Assembly (NCBI GenBank): GCA_002869145.1
Contig: PKTM01000026.1
Location: forward strand, 1 to 64,000
DNA from: Denitrovibrio sp.
GTDB lineage: Bacteria; Chrysiogenota; Deferribacteres; Deferribacterales; Geovibrionaceae
Length of the DNA stretch: 64,000 nt
Direction: 5' to 3'
Shown here: in pieces, positions 41,838-51,320 of the stretch
Position numbering within the stretch: the stretch's first letter is position 1
Layout: the number at the start of each line of letters is the position of its first letter
Program-made: the position numbers and the translations under genes
Notes under the pieces: generated by a model
Told to the model about the DNA's origin: nothing
The model's input: the letters and a program-made list of their open reading frames with translations, nothing else
Databases searched by the model: none

Positions 41838-42389
41838 ATGAACTGGCGCAAATTAAACTACGTTCTCCACAGAGATATTGGATTTCTATGCATAGGGCTT
41901 ACTCTTTTGTATGCTGTAAGCGGCGTGGTAGTGAACCATGTCTCTCACGACTTCAATCCCAGCTACAAAATTGTCAAGGTTGAATCTTCTGTAGAACCTA
42001 TACCTGACGGAACATCACCAGACATGGATATTGTCTCTAACATCCTTGACCAGGTTGGTGAGCACGGCAAATTCAAAAACGTCGCAATGACCTCACCTGA
42101 CAATATGAGAATATTTGTTGAAGGTAACACATTAGATGTCCAGCTTTCCACCGGAGCAGTCGTGCAGGAGAAAGTCACCAAAAGACCTATTCTATTTGAA
42201 CTGAACTATCTGCAACTGAATAAACCGAAGAAGTCATGGACAATAGCGGCGGATATCTATGCTGTTCTGCTTGGATTTCTGGCTATTTCCGGACTTTTTA
42301 TGATAAGAAAAAAGACAATGAAAAGAGGCATAGTGCTTACAGCAGCGGGATTTGCTATCCCAGTATTTTTTCTAATATATTTGCTGTAA
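41838..42389 (+). CDS. PepSY-associated membrane protein
   Basis: A 183-residue protein with an N-terminal helix (FLCIGLTLLYAVSGVVVNHV), a periplasmic domain of about 90 residues, and two C-terminal helices (IAADIYAVLLGFLAISGLFM and VLTAAGFAIPVFFLIYLL). The HRDIGFLCIGLTLLYAVSG motif is typical of PepSY-associated transmembrane proteins, often found with metal or cytochrome systems. It follows the DUF4920-like gene directly. Function is unknown. Confidence 0.78.
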   Translation: MNWRKLNYVLHRDIGFLCIGLTLLYAVSGVVVNHVSHDFNPSYKIVKVESSVEPIPDGTSPDMDIVSNILDQVGEHGKFKNVAMTSPDNMRIFVEGNTLDVQLSTGAVVQEKVTKRPILFELNYLQLNKPKKSWTIAADIYAVLLGFLAISGLFMIRKKTMKRGIVLTAAGFAIPVFFLIYLL

Positions 42390-42466
42390 AATAAGAGTGA
42401 TTAAGCTCTTTTCTCCACTTAACCTGTAAAAAATGTCTGAGATAGTTTTAGGCACTTACTAATTAA

Positions 42467-42495
42467 AAAGCCCCGCCATGTGACGGGGCTTTATT
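42467..42495. terminator. Bidirectional terminator between convergent genes
   Basis: AAAGCCCCG (42467-42475) pairs with CGGGGCTTT (42484-42492) around an 8-base loop, with A before and T after. It separates the PepSY protein gene from the convergent lipoprotein gene ending at 42515. Confidence 0.88.
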
Positions 42496-42514
42496 TGTAT
42501 AAGCTTATATATGC

Positions 42515-44770
42515 TTACTGGCAGGCAGCAGCATTATTAGTTATCGGGTCTGTTTCATCACAAATGTATTGCTGCATCTGCTCTTTGAAATTTACTGAAT
42601 CTATCCCTTCGGAGCAGGTGGTCACATCACCTGAACCGCCGAGACGTTTCTGTGTACACTCATTCACATTAGGAATTGAATCAAGATCCACACTGGCAAA
42701 ATCACCTGTGGATTCACAATTCCACGGATCAGATATTGTCGGAATAACAGTTGTTCTGGCAGGAGCTGAGAGGTTATCCCCGAAATAATTTGCCAGCTCT
42801 GTAGCATTGTTGTCTTCTATCATGGAATACGCCAGCCAACCTTCTTCGACAGCACTGATAAAGCTGAAACCGGCTTCTACAGGTACGGAGTATACAGTAT
42901 ATCCATATCCGTTTGCCATAGCTGTTGCAAATGACGTTCCTGCAAAATACAGCCCTTCGTCTGTGTTGTAACACTTCTCAGCAAAAAGGCCGTTGTAAAT
43001 ACTATAGTCGATCATCTGCTGTCTGCCGTTTACAATATTCCCTTCGTATCTGAGAAAACACTGATTATCATCCTCTGTAAGGGAAGCACCGCTTGCGCCT
43101 GTACAGTTGGAGCTCTGCTCATTCAGTGTATGTATAATATATGAGTATATTTCACGATTGCCCGTAGTAGCCGCACTTGCGTAAAGTTTTAGTCCTTCTG
43201 ACACTTCGCCGCCGTCTGCTGCGCCGTTGTAGTCATTATCTCTGACAACAACACCTTCCACATCATAACCATTCGTAGACTTTGTGATACTCACATGCAC
43301 GTTCTCAGTCTGCTGATTGGATTCAGCATCTGCATTGTAACACATGCTCATTGTCACGTTGCTTCCGGAATATGTCAGTTTTGTTTTCTGTTCCAGACCG
43401 TCAGTCAGGAACTTCACATAATAAACTCCATCTTCTATCCCCGTCAGCATGTCAGCATCAGCTGCCTTAGCGAGAGCACAGCGGAAAAACTCAACATCAT
43501 GGATATAGAAGCTTGCATTGTTTCTTACAGCGTTTGTGTAGCAAGCACCTGTGGAAAGATCGCCTGCTGCTCTGCTGTATATATTGAAATTATCAGCGGA
43601 TGCCTCAATGGCATCACTGCCGAAATCATACTTTATAACAGGTGAATCAGCTATCATAGCCTGAACATCACTCAGGTCTCCTGTATCTGGATTAACTGTA
43701 CCGCCTGTGTCTGTGTCGCTGTCATCCTCAGTGTAGCACATTGGTCTTCCGTTAGTGTTCATCTTCAGACCTTTGTTACAACTAACAAATTCAGAGTACT
43801 CGCTAAATGCTTGCTGCATAAGTGTCGAGCTGACCATATTGTTTTTAATAACTCTTTTTATGTATTGAGCAGGTGCTGTGTTATCTATAAAAGTGTCAAG
43901 GTCATTGTTTTTAAAAGATTGTACAGCCGCCATTGCCTGACCTAAGTTCCCACTGGAGTTATACTCATTTTCAGCAACTTCCATAATATGGTCGCAAACG
44001 GTAACAGCAGTGTTAATAACATCCATAATATCTATATCAGGCACATTTGCGCCATTTGGTATCATGTCTTGAAAAGTAGATATTTTATCTACTGTAATGG
44101 CTTCAGTAATTGTTGACATCATCTCTTCTGCTATCTGCTGAACCTCAGTGCTGTCCACTAACTCTTCACCTGTAAGCGCAGCCAGATCAGGGTTATTTTC
44201 GATCATACGCAGAAGCATATAAGCACCTATATTCGCCCTGATAGCTGCAAGGTCTTCGTCAGTTATGTCTGTATCGCCTTTAATAACAGGTATAGGCTCG
44301 GTATTAACAGCAGCAGGATGAAGCCCTAGTAATCCGTCGGGATCTAAAAGAGCAACTACTTGTTCGTTTGTAAGCTCTTTCTCTGCAAGAGTGGTCAGTG
44401 GAGAAACAACCAGCTCGCCGCCTTTAAATTCAGCAGTCATTTTATCAAACTGATATGGTACCCCAAGGTGCGTACCTGCAGTTTTCATTACTATTTTATC
44501 ACCTTCCTCGAGTGCCTCAGAAAATGTAAAAACACCATTTTCGTCACTGGCAGTAGATTCTGGCTCTCCTGCATCGCAGGTTTTGTTAAGATTTTCATCA
44601 ATACAAAAAACAGCACCGACTATATATGGGTCTACAGCAACACCTGATGTTGTTTTACCTGTACTCCCTTCTGTATTGGTGTCTGGACTTGATCCAGAGC
44701 TTGACGACCCGCCGCCGCAGCCGATTATAACGGTCATGGCAAAGATCGTTAATATTATTAAACGTTTCAT
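42515..44770 (-). CDS. Large secreted lipoprotein
   Basis: A 751-residue protein starting at ATG 44770 (GGAGG upstream) with a lipoprotein signal, MKRLIILTIFAMTVIIGCGG, and a Ser/Gly linker (GGGSSSSGSSPDTN) after the lipid-modified Cys. Next comes a carboxypeptidase-regulatory-like Ig domain (VDPYIVGAVFCIDENLNKTC, ASDENGVFTFSE), then a helical region and a Cys-containing C-terminal half with several aromatic beta segments. No enzyme motif is visible. It may be an outer-membrane surface lipoprotein. Its place between two unrelated transcripts gives no functional clue. Confidence 0.75.
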   Translation of the reverse strand: MKRLIILTIFAMTVIIGCGGGSSSSGSSPDTNTEGSTGKTTSGVAVDPYIVGAVFCIDENLNKTCDAGEPESTASDENGVFTFSEALEEGDKIVMKTAGTHLGVPYQFDKMTAEFKGGELVVSPLTTLAEKELTNEQVVALLDPDGLLGLHPAAVNTEPIPVIKGDTDITDEDLAAIRANIGAYMLLRMIENNPDLAALTGEELVDSTEVQQIAEEMMSTITEAITVDKISTFQDMIPNGANVPDIDIMDVINTAVTVCDHIMEVAENEYNSSGNLGQAMAAVQSFKNNDLDTFIDNTAPAQYIKRVIKNNMVSSTLMQQAFSEYSEFVSCNKGLKMNTNGRPMCYTEDDSDTDTGGTVNPDTGDLSDVQAMIADSPVIKYDFGSDAIEASADNFNIYSRAAGDLSTGACYTNAVRNNASFYIHDVEFFRCALAKAADADMLTGIEDGVYYVKFLTDGLEQKTKLTYSGSNVTMSMCYNADAESNQQTENVHVSITKSTNGYDVEGVVVRDNDYNGAADGGEVSEGLKLYASAATTGNREIYSYIIHTLNEQSSNCTGASGASLTEDDNQCFLRYEGNIVNGRQQMIDYSIYNGLFAEKCYNTDEGLYFAGTSFATAMANGYGYTVYSVPVEAGFSFISAVEEGWLAYSMIEDNNATELANYFGDNLSAPARTTVIPTISDPWNCESTGDFASVDLDSIPNVNECTQKRLGGSGDVTTCSEGIDSVNFKEQMQQYICDETDPITNNAAACQ

Positions 44771-44942
44771 ATATACATACCTCCAAATAATTGTAATTAT
44801 AATAATACCATATTCGCATTTCCACACGAAAGTCTGTTATTTTTCACATGAAGCAATTTTTACTATATGTAACTTTAAGCAACTTTTAGAAAATGACGGC
44901 ATATTATATTGTCAAATATATTTTTTTAAATATTATGTGTTT

Positions 44943-46067
44943 ATGACAAATTTGCCTATACATTACACAGATTCATTTGAGAATGCTCCTGAAAGTATCT
45001 GCATACTAACAGAAGACTTAAATATTTTATATATTAACAATGCTTTTTCCAGATTCTTAGAAACTTTTACAGATTAAAATTCTGATTTTTTTATCGGAGC
45101 TGACTTCTTTGATAAAATAAGCAAATTTATGCACAAAGACGACCTTATCACGTCAGGTATTAAAGAAGGTATTCAGGAGATTAAAAGAACGCCGGAAAAA
45201 TGTTTTACTTATGAATTTCCATTTTATACATTAAAAAACTGCTTCTGGTTTATGTTCGTGGCCTGTTTAGTAAAAGATGCCGAATCCGGCAATGTTTTTA
45301 TAATCACTAAATACTACGACATTACAGACCACCACAATAGGCGCAAACACGAAAATAAACTTGAAGATAATAATATTGTAAGACAGATAATAGGTGAATC
45401 CATGCACACATGGAGACAACCGCTAAACAACATCTCTTTGTTTGTTCAGGATATCAAAGAACAGTTTACCGACAGCACACTGACTGAAGACAGCATGAAT
45501 TTTTCTTCCACACAGATAGTTTCTGAGATTGGCAGACTTTCAGAATCAATAGATGAAATGGCTGAGTTTTACAATAATGATACTCTTGAAGACACGATCA
45601 ATATTTCTGAGGCGTTGTTTCGCAATATACATAAAGTAGATCATATTATCAAAGAATCCAAAATAACAGTTGGTGTTGACTGTCACGCCCTCGGCAACGT
45701 CGATAACGCAAAATTCGTAAACATTACAGACAGATTCAGGATTAAATGCGGAACCGGTACAAAATTATGCTTTAAATCAGGCAACAGGGGCAACCTCTTA
45801 GTATACGGAGACAAGGTATTGTTCAACTACCTGATAAGAATGATTATAGGTTTAACTAAAGACATACAAACAGAAGAAGCAAAATATATTCACTTCGATC
45901 TTTCTATAAAAAACAATAAGTTTACAGTGGCTGCAACCATTAACCATAACCCTGATAAACCAGAGACATTGGAGTTTCTAAAAAGCCTGTTTGAGCAAAA
46001 TTTCAAAGGGACATGCCTAATATCTGAAACTGATGATGAAGTACAAATTGAAATGAGATTTCAGTAA
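44943..46067 (+). pseudogene. PAS histidine kinase-like gene with one in-frame stop
   Basis: From ATG 44943 the frame reads MTNLPIHYTDSFENAPESIC, a PAS-type opening, up to FLETFTD, where TAA at 45075-45077 interrupts. It resumes NSDFFIGADFFDKISKFMHK and runs to 46067 (374 codons in all). A kinase H-box (SMHTWRQPLNNISLF) of the HWRQPLN type follows at about residue 155. The C-terminal part matches an ATPase domain poorly: FNYLIRMIIGLTKD replaces the N-box and no GxGLG is visible, so ATP binding is doubtful even if the stop is ignored. Met 45129 could start a shorter product. There is no partner regulator nearby. Confidence 0.65.
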
Positions 46068-46094
46068 TACAAAGCGAAAAACCCAATCTAAAAG

Positions 46095-46529
46095 TTATTG
46101 CTTGTACAGCTTTTTGACAAGGTGAAGAAGCATCTCCTTCTCATCATCTGTATATATACTGAGAATCCCATCCAGATTTTCCAGATGCACAGGGAAGAAA
46201 TCTTCCATAAACTCTAAACCTTTATCAGTAAGGCTTATAAGCTTTGACCTTCTGTCTTTTTCAGAAATTATCGACTGCAGATATCCATCTTTGACCAAGT
46301 TTGAGATAACCAGAGAGATATTACCTATACTTGAAAGAGTTCTGTCTATGATATTGCCTACGGTAAGCGGGCCAAAGTGGTATGCAATTACTAAAACTTC
46401 GAACTGGGCAAAAGTCACACCTGTTTCACTGATTTTTGCAAATTCTTTCCTCCGCAGAGCTTTCAGTGACCTGTAGAGAGACGAGACAAGCCTCATATTT
46501 AGCATCTCTGTGTCGTTGTATTCTTTCAT
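46095..46529 (-). CDS. MarR-family transcriptional regulator
   Basis: A 144-residue winged-helix protein: FAQFEVLVIAYHFGPLTVGN (helix 2), SIGNISLVISNLVKDGYLQS (recognition helix) and SEKDRRSKLISLTDKGLEFM (wing), the canonical MarR pattern. The ATG overlaps the photolyase stop codon by 4 bases, so it is coexpressed with that gene. The ligand is unknown; it may regulate its own transcript. Confidence 0.9.
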   Translation of the reverse strand: MKEYNDTEMLNMRLVSSLYRSLKALRRKEFAKISETGVTFAQFEVLVIAYHFGPLTVGNIIDRTLSSIGNISLVISNLVKDGYLQSIISEKDRRSKLISLTDKGLEFMEDFFPVHLENLDGILSIYTDDEKEMLLHLVKKLYKQ

Positions 46530-47866
46530 TTTAAATCCTTTATTTTCTGTATATATCTATCAACACTGAACTTTGATCTGCAACCATTGTAGTTCATGTA
46601 GCGTATCTTTCCAAAAACCGGTCTGTTTTGCCATGCTCTGTCGTGCACCCCGCAAATAGACCATGCAACCCCCGTGTAGCCATTCGGATCACGACCATCC
46701 AGCGAATATTTGTCATTCAATGCCAGAGCAGTATCAAATGCGGTCTCAACATCAGGTGTCCACTCCAAAATCTTCTTTGCCCAGTACATACGCATATATC
46801 CGTGCATTTTTCCTGTTATAAGCATCTCCTTCTGGGCAGCGTTCCATAGTTCGTCGTGTGTTCTTGCCCGTTCAAACTCATCAAAACCGTAAATGTATTC
46901 TCTGGTATCGTCCCTGTGCTCTTCAATGGTCTTTTTAGCCCAATCGTGTGCGCCAGCTACACTGTCGTAGTTTTCATTATAAAAGCAATAGTTCTCTGCC
47001 AGCTCGCGTCTGACTATGAGCTCTTCCAGAAAAGCATTAATATCATCCGGTGACCAAAAAGCCTCTTTAGCGTTTAGAGCCACCCTCTGTGCAGAGATGT
47101 TGCCGAAATGCAGATATGGGGATAGATTTGATTGGTTATCAAGATTCGGATCGTTACGTTTAGCACTATACCCATTCAGCCCGCCTGTCAGAAAGTTCCG
47201 CAGCTGATCATCAGCGTTTTTTATTCCGGCAGGGTAAAATTCGTTAGGTTTCCCGAATGAGTTAATGATGCGATCCCAGTCTATGTGAGCCACATGACCT
47301 TTCCATTCAAATTTTTGCCTGCGCAGCTCAGGAAACTCCACAAGAAACTGCGGAAGAAGTCAGTTTATCTTGGGTCTGATGGTTCTGGCTGCGAACTCCT
47401 CTTTGTGGCTGGCCATACGACAAGGCACTATGTTATGGGCATCCACCTCTATTACAGGAATATTTATTGATAAGGCAAGTTCGCTTTTCATTTTACGGCT
47501 GTGTTTCAGTGGAGAAAAATCTGTAACGACAGCGCCTGCACCTATTTGTTTGATAAATTTGTTGAGCTCAGAAACAGGGTCGCCCTGAAGCATAAAGAAG
47601 GGTATTTTCAGATCTTCGAGCTCGTGGTCTACATCACAAAGACCTTCTGTCATAAAACGAAAATGCTCATGGGAAGCGCTAGGGTAGTCTGGAATCAGGC
47701 AAAATACTATACACACTGCGCACTGACGGCTCTCGGCCAGATGAAGCGCTTTAATGAGTGCCCAGTTATCACGAACACGCATATCTCTGGACATCCAGTA
47801 GATAACCGGTCCGCCAAAATATGTCACACCTTGATTTAATTGATGCTCTCGCCTGATGTCTGTCAT
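46526..47866 (-). pseudogene. phr: Class II CPD photolyase with one in-frame stop
   Basis: The full frame (446 residues) is a class II deoxyribodipyrimidine photolyase, which repairs UV-made pyrimidine dimers with light and FAD. An N-terminal antenna domain (GPVIYWMSRDMRVRDNWALI) is followed after TIRPKIN by TGA at 47360-47362, then LLPQFLVEFPELRRQKFEW continues in frame. The FAD and DNA-binding half has YLHFGNISAQRVAL, MHGYMRMYWAKKILEW and LDGRDPNGYTGVAWSICG, all class II hallmarks. The family usually has Lys or Arg at the stop; CGA to TGA would explain it. The product is split at residue 168 unless the stop is read through. Confidence 0.9.
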
Positions 47867-47924
47867 GTATAAATCCTTGTAAGGATAAATATATCATATT
47901 AGATACAGATGGAAAGATAAAAGC

Positions 47925-48524
47925 CTAAATGATTAACGAAACCGCCACAGACCACATCACTGCACATATGGAGATATCCAGTATCTTCCATGTAAGCGGT
48001 TTGGAGAAGAAAGGTGCAAGTCTGACACCTGCAAATGTCAGCAGATAAAACCATAGTGCTGAGGCTGTGCAAGCGCCAAGTGCAAACATAAGCCTGTTTG
48101 AAGCATCAAACTGCGATGATATACCACCAAGCAAAATCACTGTGTCTATGTAGACGTGAGGGTTTAAGACAGTTACAGCAAGGGTTGTCAGTACCACCTT
48201 TTTCAGAGAATCATCACCTCTGTTAACCATACCGAGAGATTTTCCGGTAAAAGCCGAACGGAGCGAGAAAAAACCGTAAACAAAAAGAAATGCAGCCCCG
48301 CCGTATGCTGCAATTTTCATAAGAAGCTCGTTCTGAGCGAAGAAAGCACCTACACCAGCAACGCCCACAGAGATGAACAGGATATCAAAGAAAGTGCACA
48401 TGAGAGCTATTGCAATGTGATGATTTTTCCTTACGCTCTGAGAGAGCAGATAAGCGTTTTGAGCCCCTATTGCAATAATGAGTCCTGCGGTTGTTCCAAG
48501 TCCTGTGAGATATGCTGTGGTCAT
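47925..48524 (-). CDS. argO: LysE/ArgO-type amino-acid exporter
   Basis: A 199-residue membrane protein with about five to six helices. The start TGLGTTAGLIIAIGAQNAYL holds the GAQNA signature of LysE/ArgO exporters of lysine and arginine, and FVYGFFSLRSAFTGK and LNPHVYIDTVILLGG are typical too. It is divergent from an ArgP/LysG-type activator gene, the usual partner, which supports ArgO/LysE. Confidence 0.9.
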   Translation of the reverse strand: MTTAYLTGLGTTAGLIIAIGAQNAYLLSQSVRKNHHIAIALMCTFFDILFISVGVAGVGAFFAQNELLMKIAAYGGAAFLFVYGFFSLRSAFTGKSLGMVNRGDDSLKKVVLTTLAVTVLNPHVYIDTVILLGGISSQFDASNRLMFALGACTASALWFYLLTFAGVRLAPFFSKPLTWKILDISICAVMWSVAVSLII

Positions 48525-48617
48525 GTTAAAGTCTCCTTATGAGTTATTGTTAATCCTTTTCGTTAATAAAGTAAAATTAATTGTTTTAATATTTCATTAG
48601 ATTTGCTAATATTGACT

Positions 48618-49499
48618 ATGTACGATTACAAGCTTCTGGAGGCTTTTGCTGCGGTGGTCGATTTCAAAGGTTTTGAAAAAGCGGCGGCAAACCTTTTCAT
48701 AACACAGTCTGCCGTTTCACAACGGGTGCGCCAGCTTGAAGAATCTCTGGGGCAGATACTCCTTGTACGCTCCAACCCTCCAAAACCAACGGAAGCCGGT
48801 AAAAAAATCATTGCACACTGGGGGAAAGTAAAACTTCTGGAGAGTGGTCTCGCTGAAGAACTCTCAGAAACGGGCGGGTCAGATTATACAACCCTCTCCA
48901 TAGGTCTGAACGCTGACACCCTTGCCACATGGTTTTTTGATGCTGTAGAAAATGCTATACGTAAACACAGAATACTTCTGGATTTGCACGTGGATGATCA
49001 GGATGAAACTCACAGGCTGATGCGTGACGGTGAAGTTGCAGGTTGTATCACCACCAGAGAAAAACCTTTTCAGTCGTGCACCTGTACATATATAGGCAGC
49101 ATGACATACAGGATGTACTCTGCTTCTGATATTTATGATAAATTTTTCCCAAACGGGCTGAGTGCTGATGCTCTGAAAGACGTGCCTGTTATAATATACA
49201 ACGAAAAGGATACGCTTCATCTTCAGATGTTTGAAAAGGCTTTTGGTAAAACTCTTATAAACTGCCCAAAAATGTATATCCCCTCTGTGGAACAGTATTT
49301 TGATGCAGTCAGACGGGGTTTCGGTATAGGAATGATGCCCGACAATCAGTGTAAAGACCTTCTGGAAAATGGCGTTCTTAAAGATGTATTTGCACCGCAT
49401 GTGGTAAAGGCACCACTATACTGGCACAGGTGGAGCATCTCTTCCTCACCCATGGATGCCCTTACTAAGGCACTGATTAATAAACCTAAACTCTTATAA
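48618..49499 (+). CDS. argP: LysR-family activator ArgP/LysG
   Basis: A 293-residue LysR protein starting MYDYKLLEAFAAVVDFKGFE, the typical ArgP/IciA/LysG start, with HTH FEKAAANLFITQSAVSQRVR (about residues 18-38) and an effector-binding domain to the end. By homology it activates the divergent argO-like exporter gene when basic amino acids are high. Intact. Confidence 0.92.
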   Translation: MYDYKLLEAFAAVVDFKGFEKAAANLFITQSAVSQRVRQLEESLGQILLVRSNPPKPTEAGKKIIAHWGKVKLLESGLAEELSETGGSDYTTLSIGLNADTLATWFFDAVENAIRKHRILLDLHVDDQDETHRLMRDGEVAGCITTREKPFQSCTCTYIGSMTYRMYSASDIYDKFFPNGLSADALKDVPVIIYNEKDTLHLQMFEKAFGKTLINCPKMYIPSVEQYFDAVRRGFGIGMMPDNQCKDLLENGVLKDVFAPHVVKAPLYWHRWSISSSPMDALTKALINKPKLL

Positions 49500-49562
49500 G
49501 TCTCTGCTTTAAAAAAATTAATACTTTCTATATAATGCAATATGATTTTTTAAGGATAGCTA

Positions 49563-49670
49563 ATGAACTTTCAAGATAACATGAAAATTTTCAAAGCGAA
49601 TAGGTTGCCAGAGAAACATTCAGTAATACTTTGGAAGTGCACACCGGCACATCCTAGCGGGGATAAATAA
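49563..49670 (+). CDS. Possible 35-residue leader peptide
   Basis: ATG 49563 follows AAGGA by about 8 bases and opens a 35-codon frame, MNFQDNMKIFKANRLPEKHS and so on, ending TAA at 49668-49670 that overlaps the ATG of the lysE gene as TAATG. The overlap suggests translational coupling and a possible leader role. It has no known homologue in my memory and may be chance. Confidence 0.35.
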   Translation: MNFQDNMKIFKANRLPEKHSVILWKCTPAHPSGDK

Positions 49671-50293
49671 TGCTGGAGCTTGACCAGATACTTTTATTTG
49701 CCTCCACAGCCATTTTGTTGGCATTGGCTCCGGGGCCTGACATCTTATACGTTGTTACGCGTGGAATAACCCAAGGCCGATCATCAGCACTGGCTGCTGC
49801 CGCAGGCTTTTCAATAGGCAATATAGTCCACACCACATTCGCCATAATAGGTGTTTCTGCAATAATAAAGGCTTCTGCCACTGCATTCACCATCATTAAA
49901 ATAGCAGGTGCTATATATCTAATATATATAGGCATAAAAATATTCAGGAGCGGCTCTGCAAGCGCAGAGAAAGATAAAAAGCTCTTAGCCCCGAAAACTG
50001 TCTTCATACAGAGCTTTACAGCAAATATCCTGAACCCGAAGGTGGCTATCTTTTTCATAGCACTCTTCCCGCAGTTTATAAGGAGCCAGAACGGACACGA
50101 ATCTATCCAGATGGCACTGCTCGGAGCAGAATTCATATTATGCACATTCTTTGTCTTCTCAGCATGCGCTCTCTTTTCCGGACATATAGGCGAATTTCTG
50201 AAGAAAAAGCAAACTAGTGCAGGACTTCTGAATAAACTTGCAGGAGCAGTACTTATTGGATTAGGCGTGGCTCTCGCTTTTAGCAAAAGGTAA
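49670..50293 (+). CDS. LysE/RhtB-family amino-acid exporter
   Basis: A 207-residue exporter with about six membrane helices. LALAPGPDILYVVTRGITQG near residue 20 is the RhtB/LysE signature, and SFTANILNPKVAIFFIALFP the second conserved block. It probably exports threonine, homoserine or neutral amino acids. It is 2 bases before azlC, so exporters for several amino acids form one transcript. Confidence 0.92.
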   Translation: MLELDQILLFASTAILLALAPGPDILYVVTRGITQGRSSALAAAAGFSIGNIVHTTFAIIGVSAIIKASATAFTIIKIAGAIYLIYIGIKIFRSGSASAEKDKKLLAPKTVFIQSFTANILNPKVAIFFIALFPQFIRSQNGHESIQMALLGAEFILCTFFVFSACALFSGHIGEFLKKKQTSAGLLNKLAGAVLIGLGVALAFSKR

Positions 50294-50295
50294 CA

Positions 50296-50973
50296 ATGAC
50301 AAACTATCAATCATTTAAAAACGGTATTGTTATGGGCTTCCCTCTCGCACTTGGTGTTGCCACCTACGGTGTGGTTTATGGGATTTTGACTCAGAATGTT
50401 CTGACCACTCCAGAAACAATACTTTCATGCCTTATGGTATATGCAGGTGTTTCTCAAGTGCTTGCCCTCGACCTATGGAATCACCCTTTACCTATATTCA
50501 TGTTAATACTCTCTACTTTCATTATAAACTTACGACATATGATCATGTCTGCATCTGTATACCCGTATGCTATTAATGAAAACAGATGGTTTGTGTATTT
50601 CAGTACCTTTTTTATGATAGATGAGGGCTGGGCTCTTTCTATGAGCGAGTTTGCAAAAGGAAGACAGCGCATAGGTTTTTTGCTTGGAACAGGTGTTATA
50701 AATTATTTCCTTTGGGTTTCATCTGCAATGTTAGGGCGCAGCATGGGAGCACTGGTTCCTTCACCAGAATCCATAGGGATAGATTTTGCACTGACAGCAC
50801 TTTTTCTTACTATAGCAGTAGGAAGCTACAGAGGCCGTAAAGATATCCCTATAGTTTTAGCTGCTGTTATCGTTTCTGTAATAACATATAAAATTGTAGA
50901 TTGAAAATGGTACATACTTGCAGGCGGCATAGCCGGGGGAATAGCTGGGTGGGTGTCTTATGACCGCAACTAG
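50296..50973 (+). pseudogene. azlC: AzlC branched-chain amino-acid exporter subunit, late in-frame stop
   Basis: AzlC is the large subunit of the AzlCD (YgaZH) exporter of branched-chain amino acids. The frame is complete to residue 202 (GFPLALGVATYGVVYGIL, VYAGVSQVLALDLW, FIINLRHMIMSASVYP), where TGA at 50902-50904 interrupts. The same frame continues KWYILAGGIAGGIAGWVSYD to a stop at 50973. The tail is the final membrane helix normal for AzlC and would overlap azlD by 14 bases. GGA to TGA is one possible change. Losing only the last helix might leave partial function. Confidence 0.85.
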
Positions 50974-51256
50974 TTTTTTTACGATATTAGGCATGTGCGT
51001 TGCCACATATATAACAAGAGCCTCAGGTATTTTCATAGCCAGCAGGTTTAACATGACACCGCGCTTTAAAGCTGCTCTTTCAGGCATTCCTATTGCGATT
51101 ATTATCTCGATAATTATTCCGAATATTTTAAGCGGAGGGGCTGCCGAATATATATCGTCTGCAATAGTTGTCGTTCTGGCATACAAAAGACTTAATCTGG
51201 TGCTGTGTTTGGGAGTTGGGATTGCAGCAGTGAATGTTTTCAGATATTTTTTGTAA
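50960..51256 (+). CDS. azlD: AzlD branched-chain amino-acid exporter small subunit
   Basis: A 98-residue membrane protein with three to four helices: FFTILGMCVATYITRASGIF at the start carries the YITR signature of AzlD/YgaH, followed by KAALSGIPIAIIISIIIPNI and two more helices. Its start lies inside the readthrough tail of azlC, showing that the longer azlC is the ancestral form. Confidence 0.92.
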   Translation: MTATSFFTILGMCVATYITRASGIFIASRFNMTPRFKAALSGIPIAIIISIIIPNILSGGAAEYISSAIVVVLAYKRLNLVLCLGVGIAAVNVFRYFL

Positions 51257-51320
51257 TAAACAAAAAACAGGAGCATCCAATAATCAGACACTCCTGAAAA
51301 TGTTTACAGTTTTTTGTTTA
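51257..51320. terminator. Nested inverted repeat between azlD and glnS
   Basis: An outer perfect 12-bp repeat (TAAACAAAAAAC at 51257-51268, GTTTTTTGTTTA at 51309-51320) encloses an inner CAGGAG/CTCCTG stem (51268-51273, 51291-51296). It begins directly after the azlD stop and ends in the glnS stop codon. A T run on both strands suits a bidirectional terminator for the convergent genes. Confidence 0.6.

Noticed and set aside
49654-50310. Minus-strand 218-codon frame under lysE
   Set aside because: It is an exact shadow of the LysE/RhtB exporter, with no ribosome site or recognisable domain.
47360-50904. TGA codons as selenocysteine or tryptophan
   Set aside because: The positions are not Cys, Sec or Trp sites in these families, TAA and TAG interrupt other genes, and TGA is also used as a normal stop (for example nifE, HigB neighbours and photolyase).
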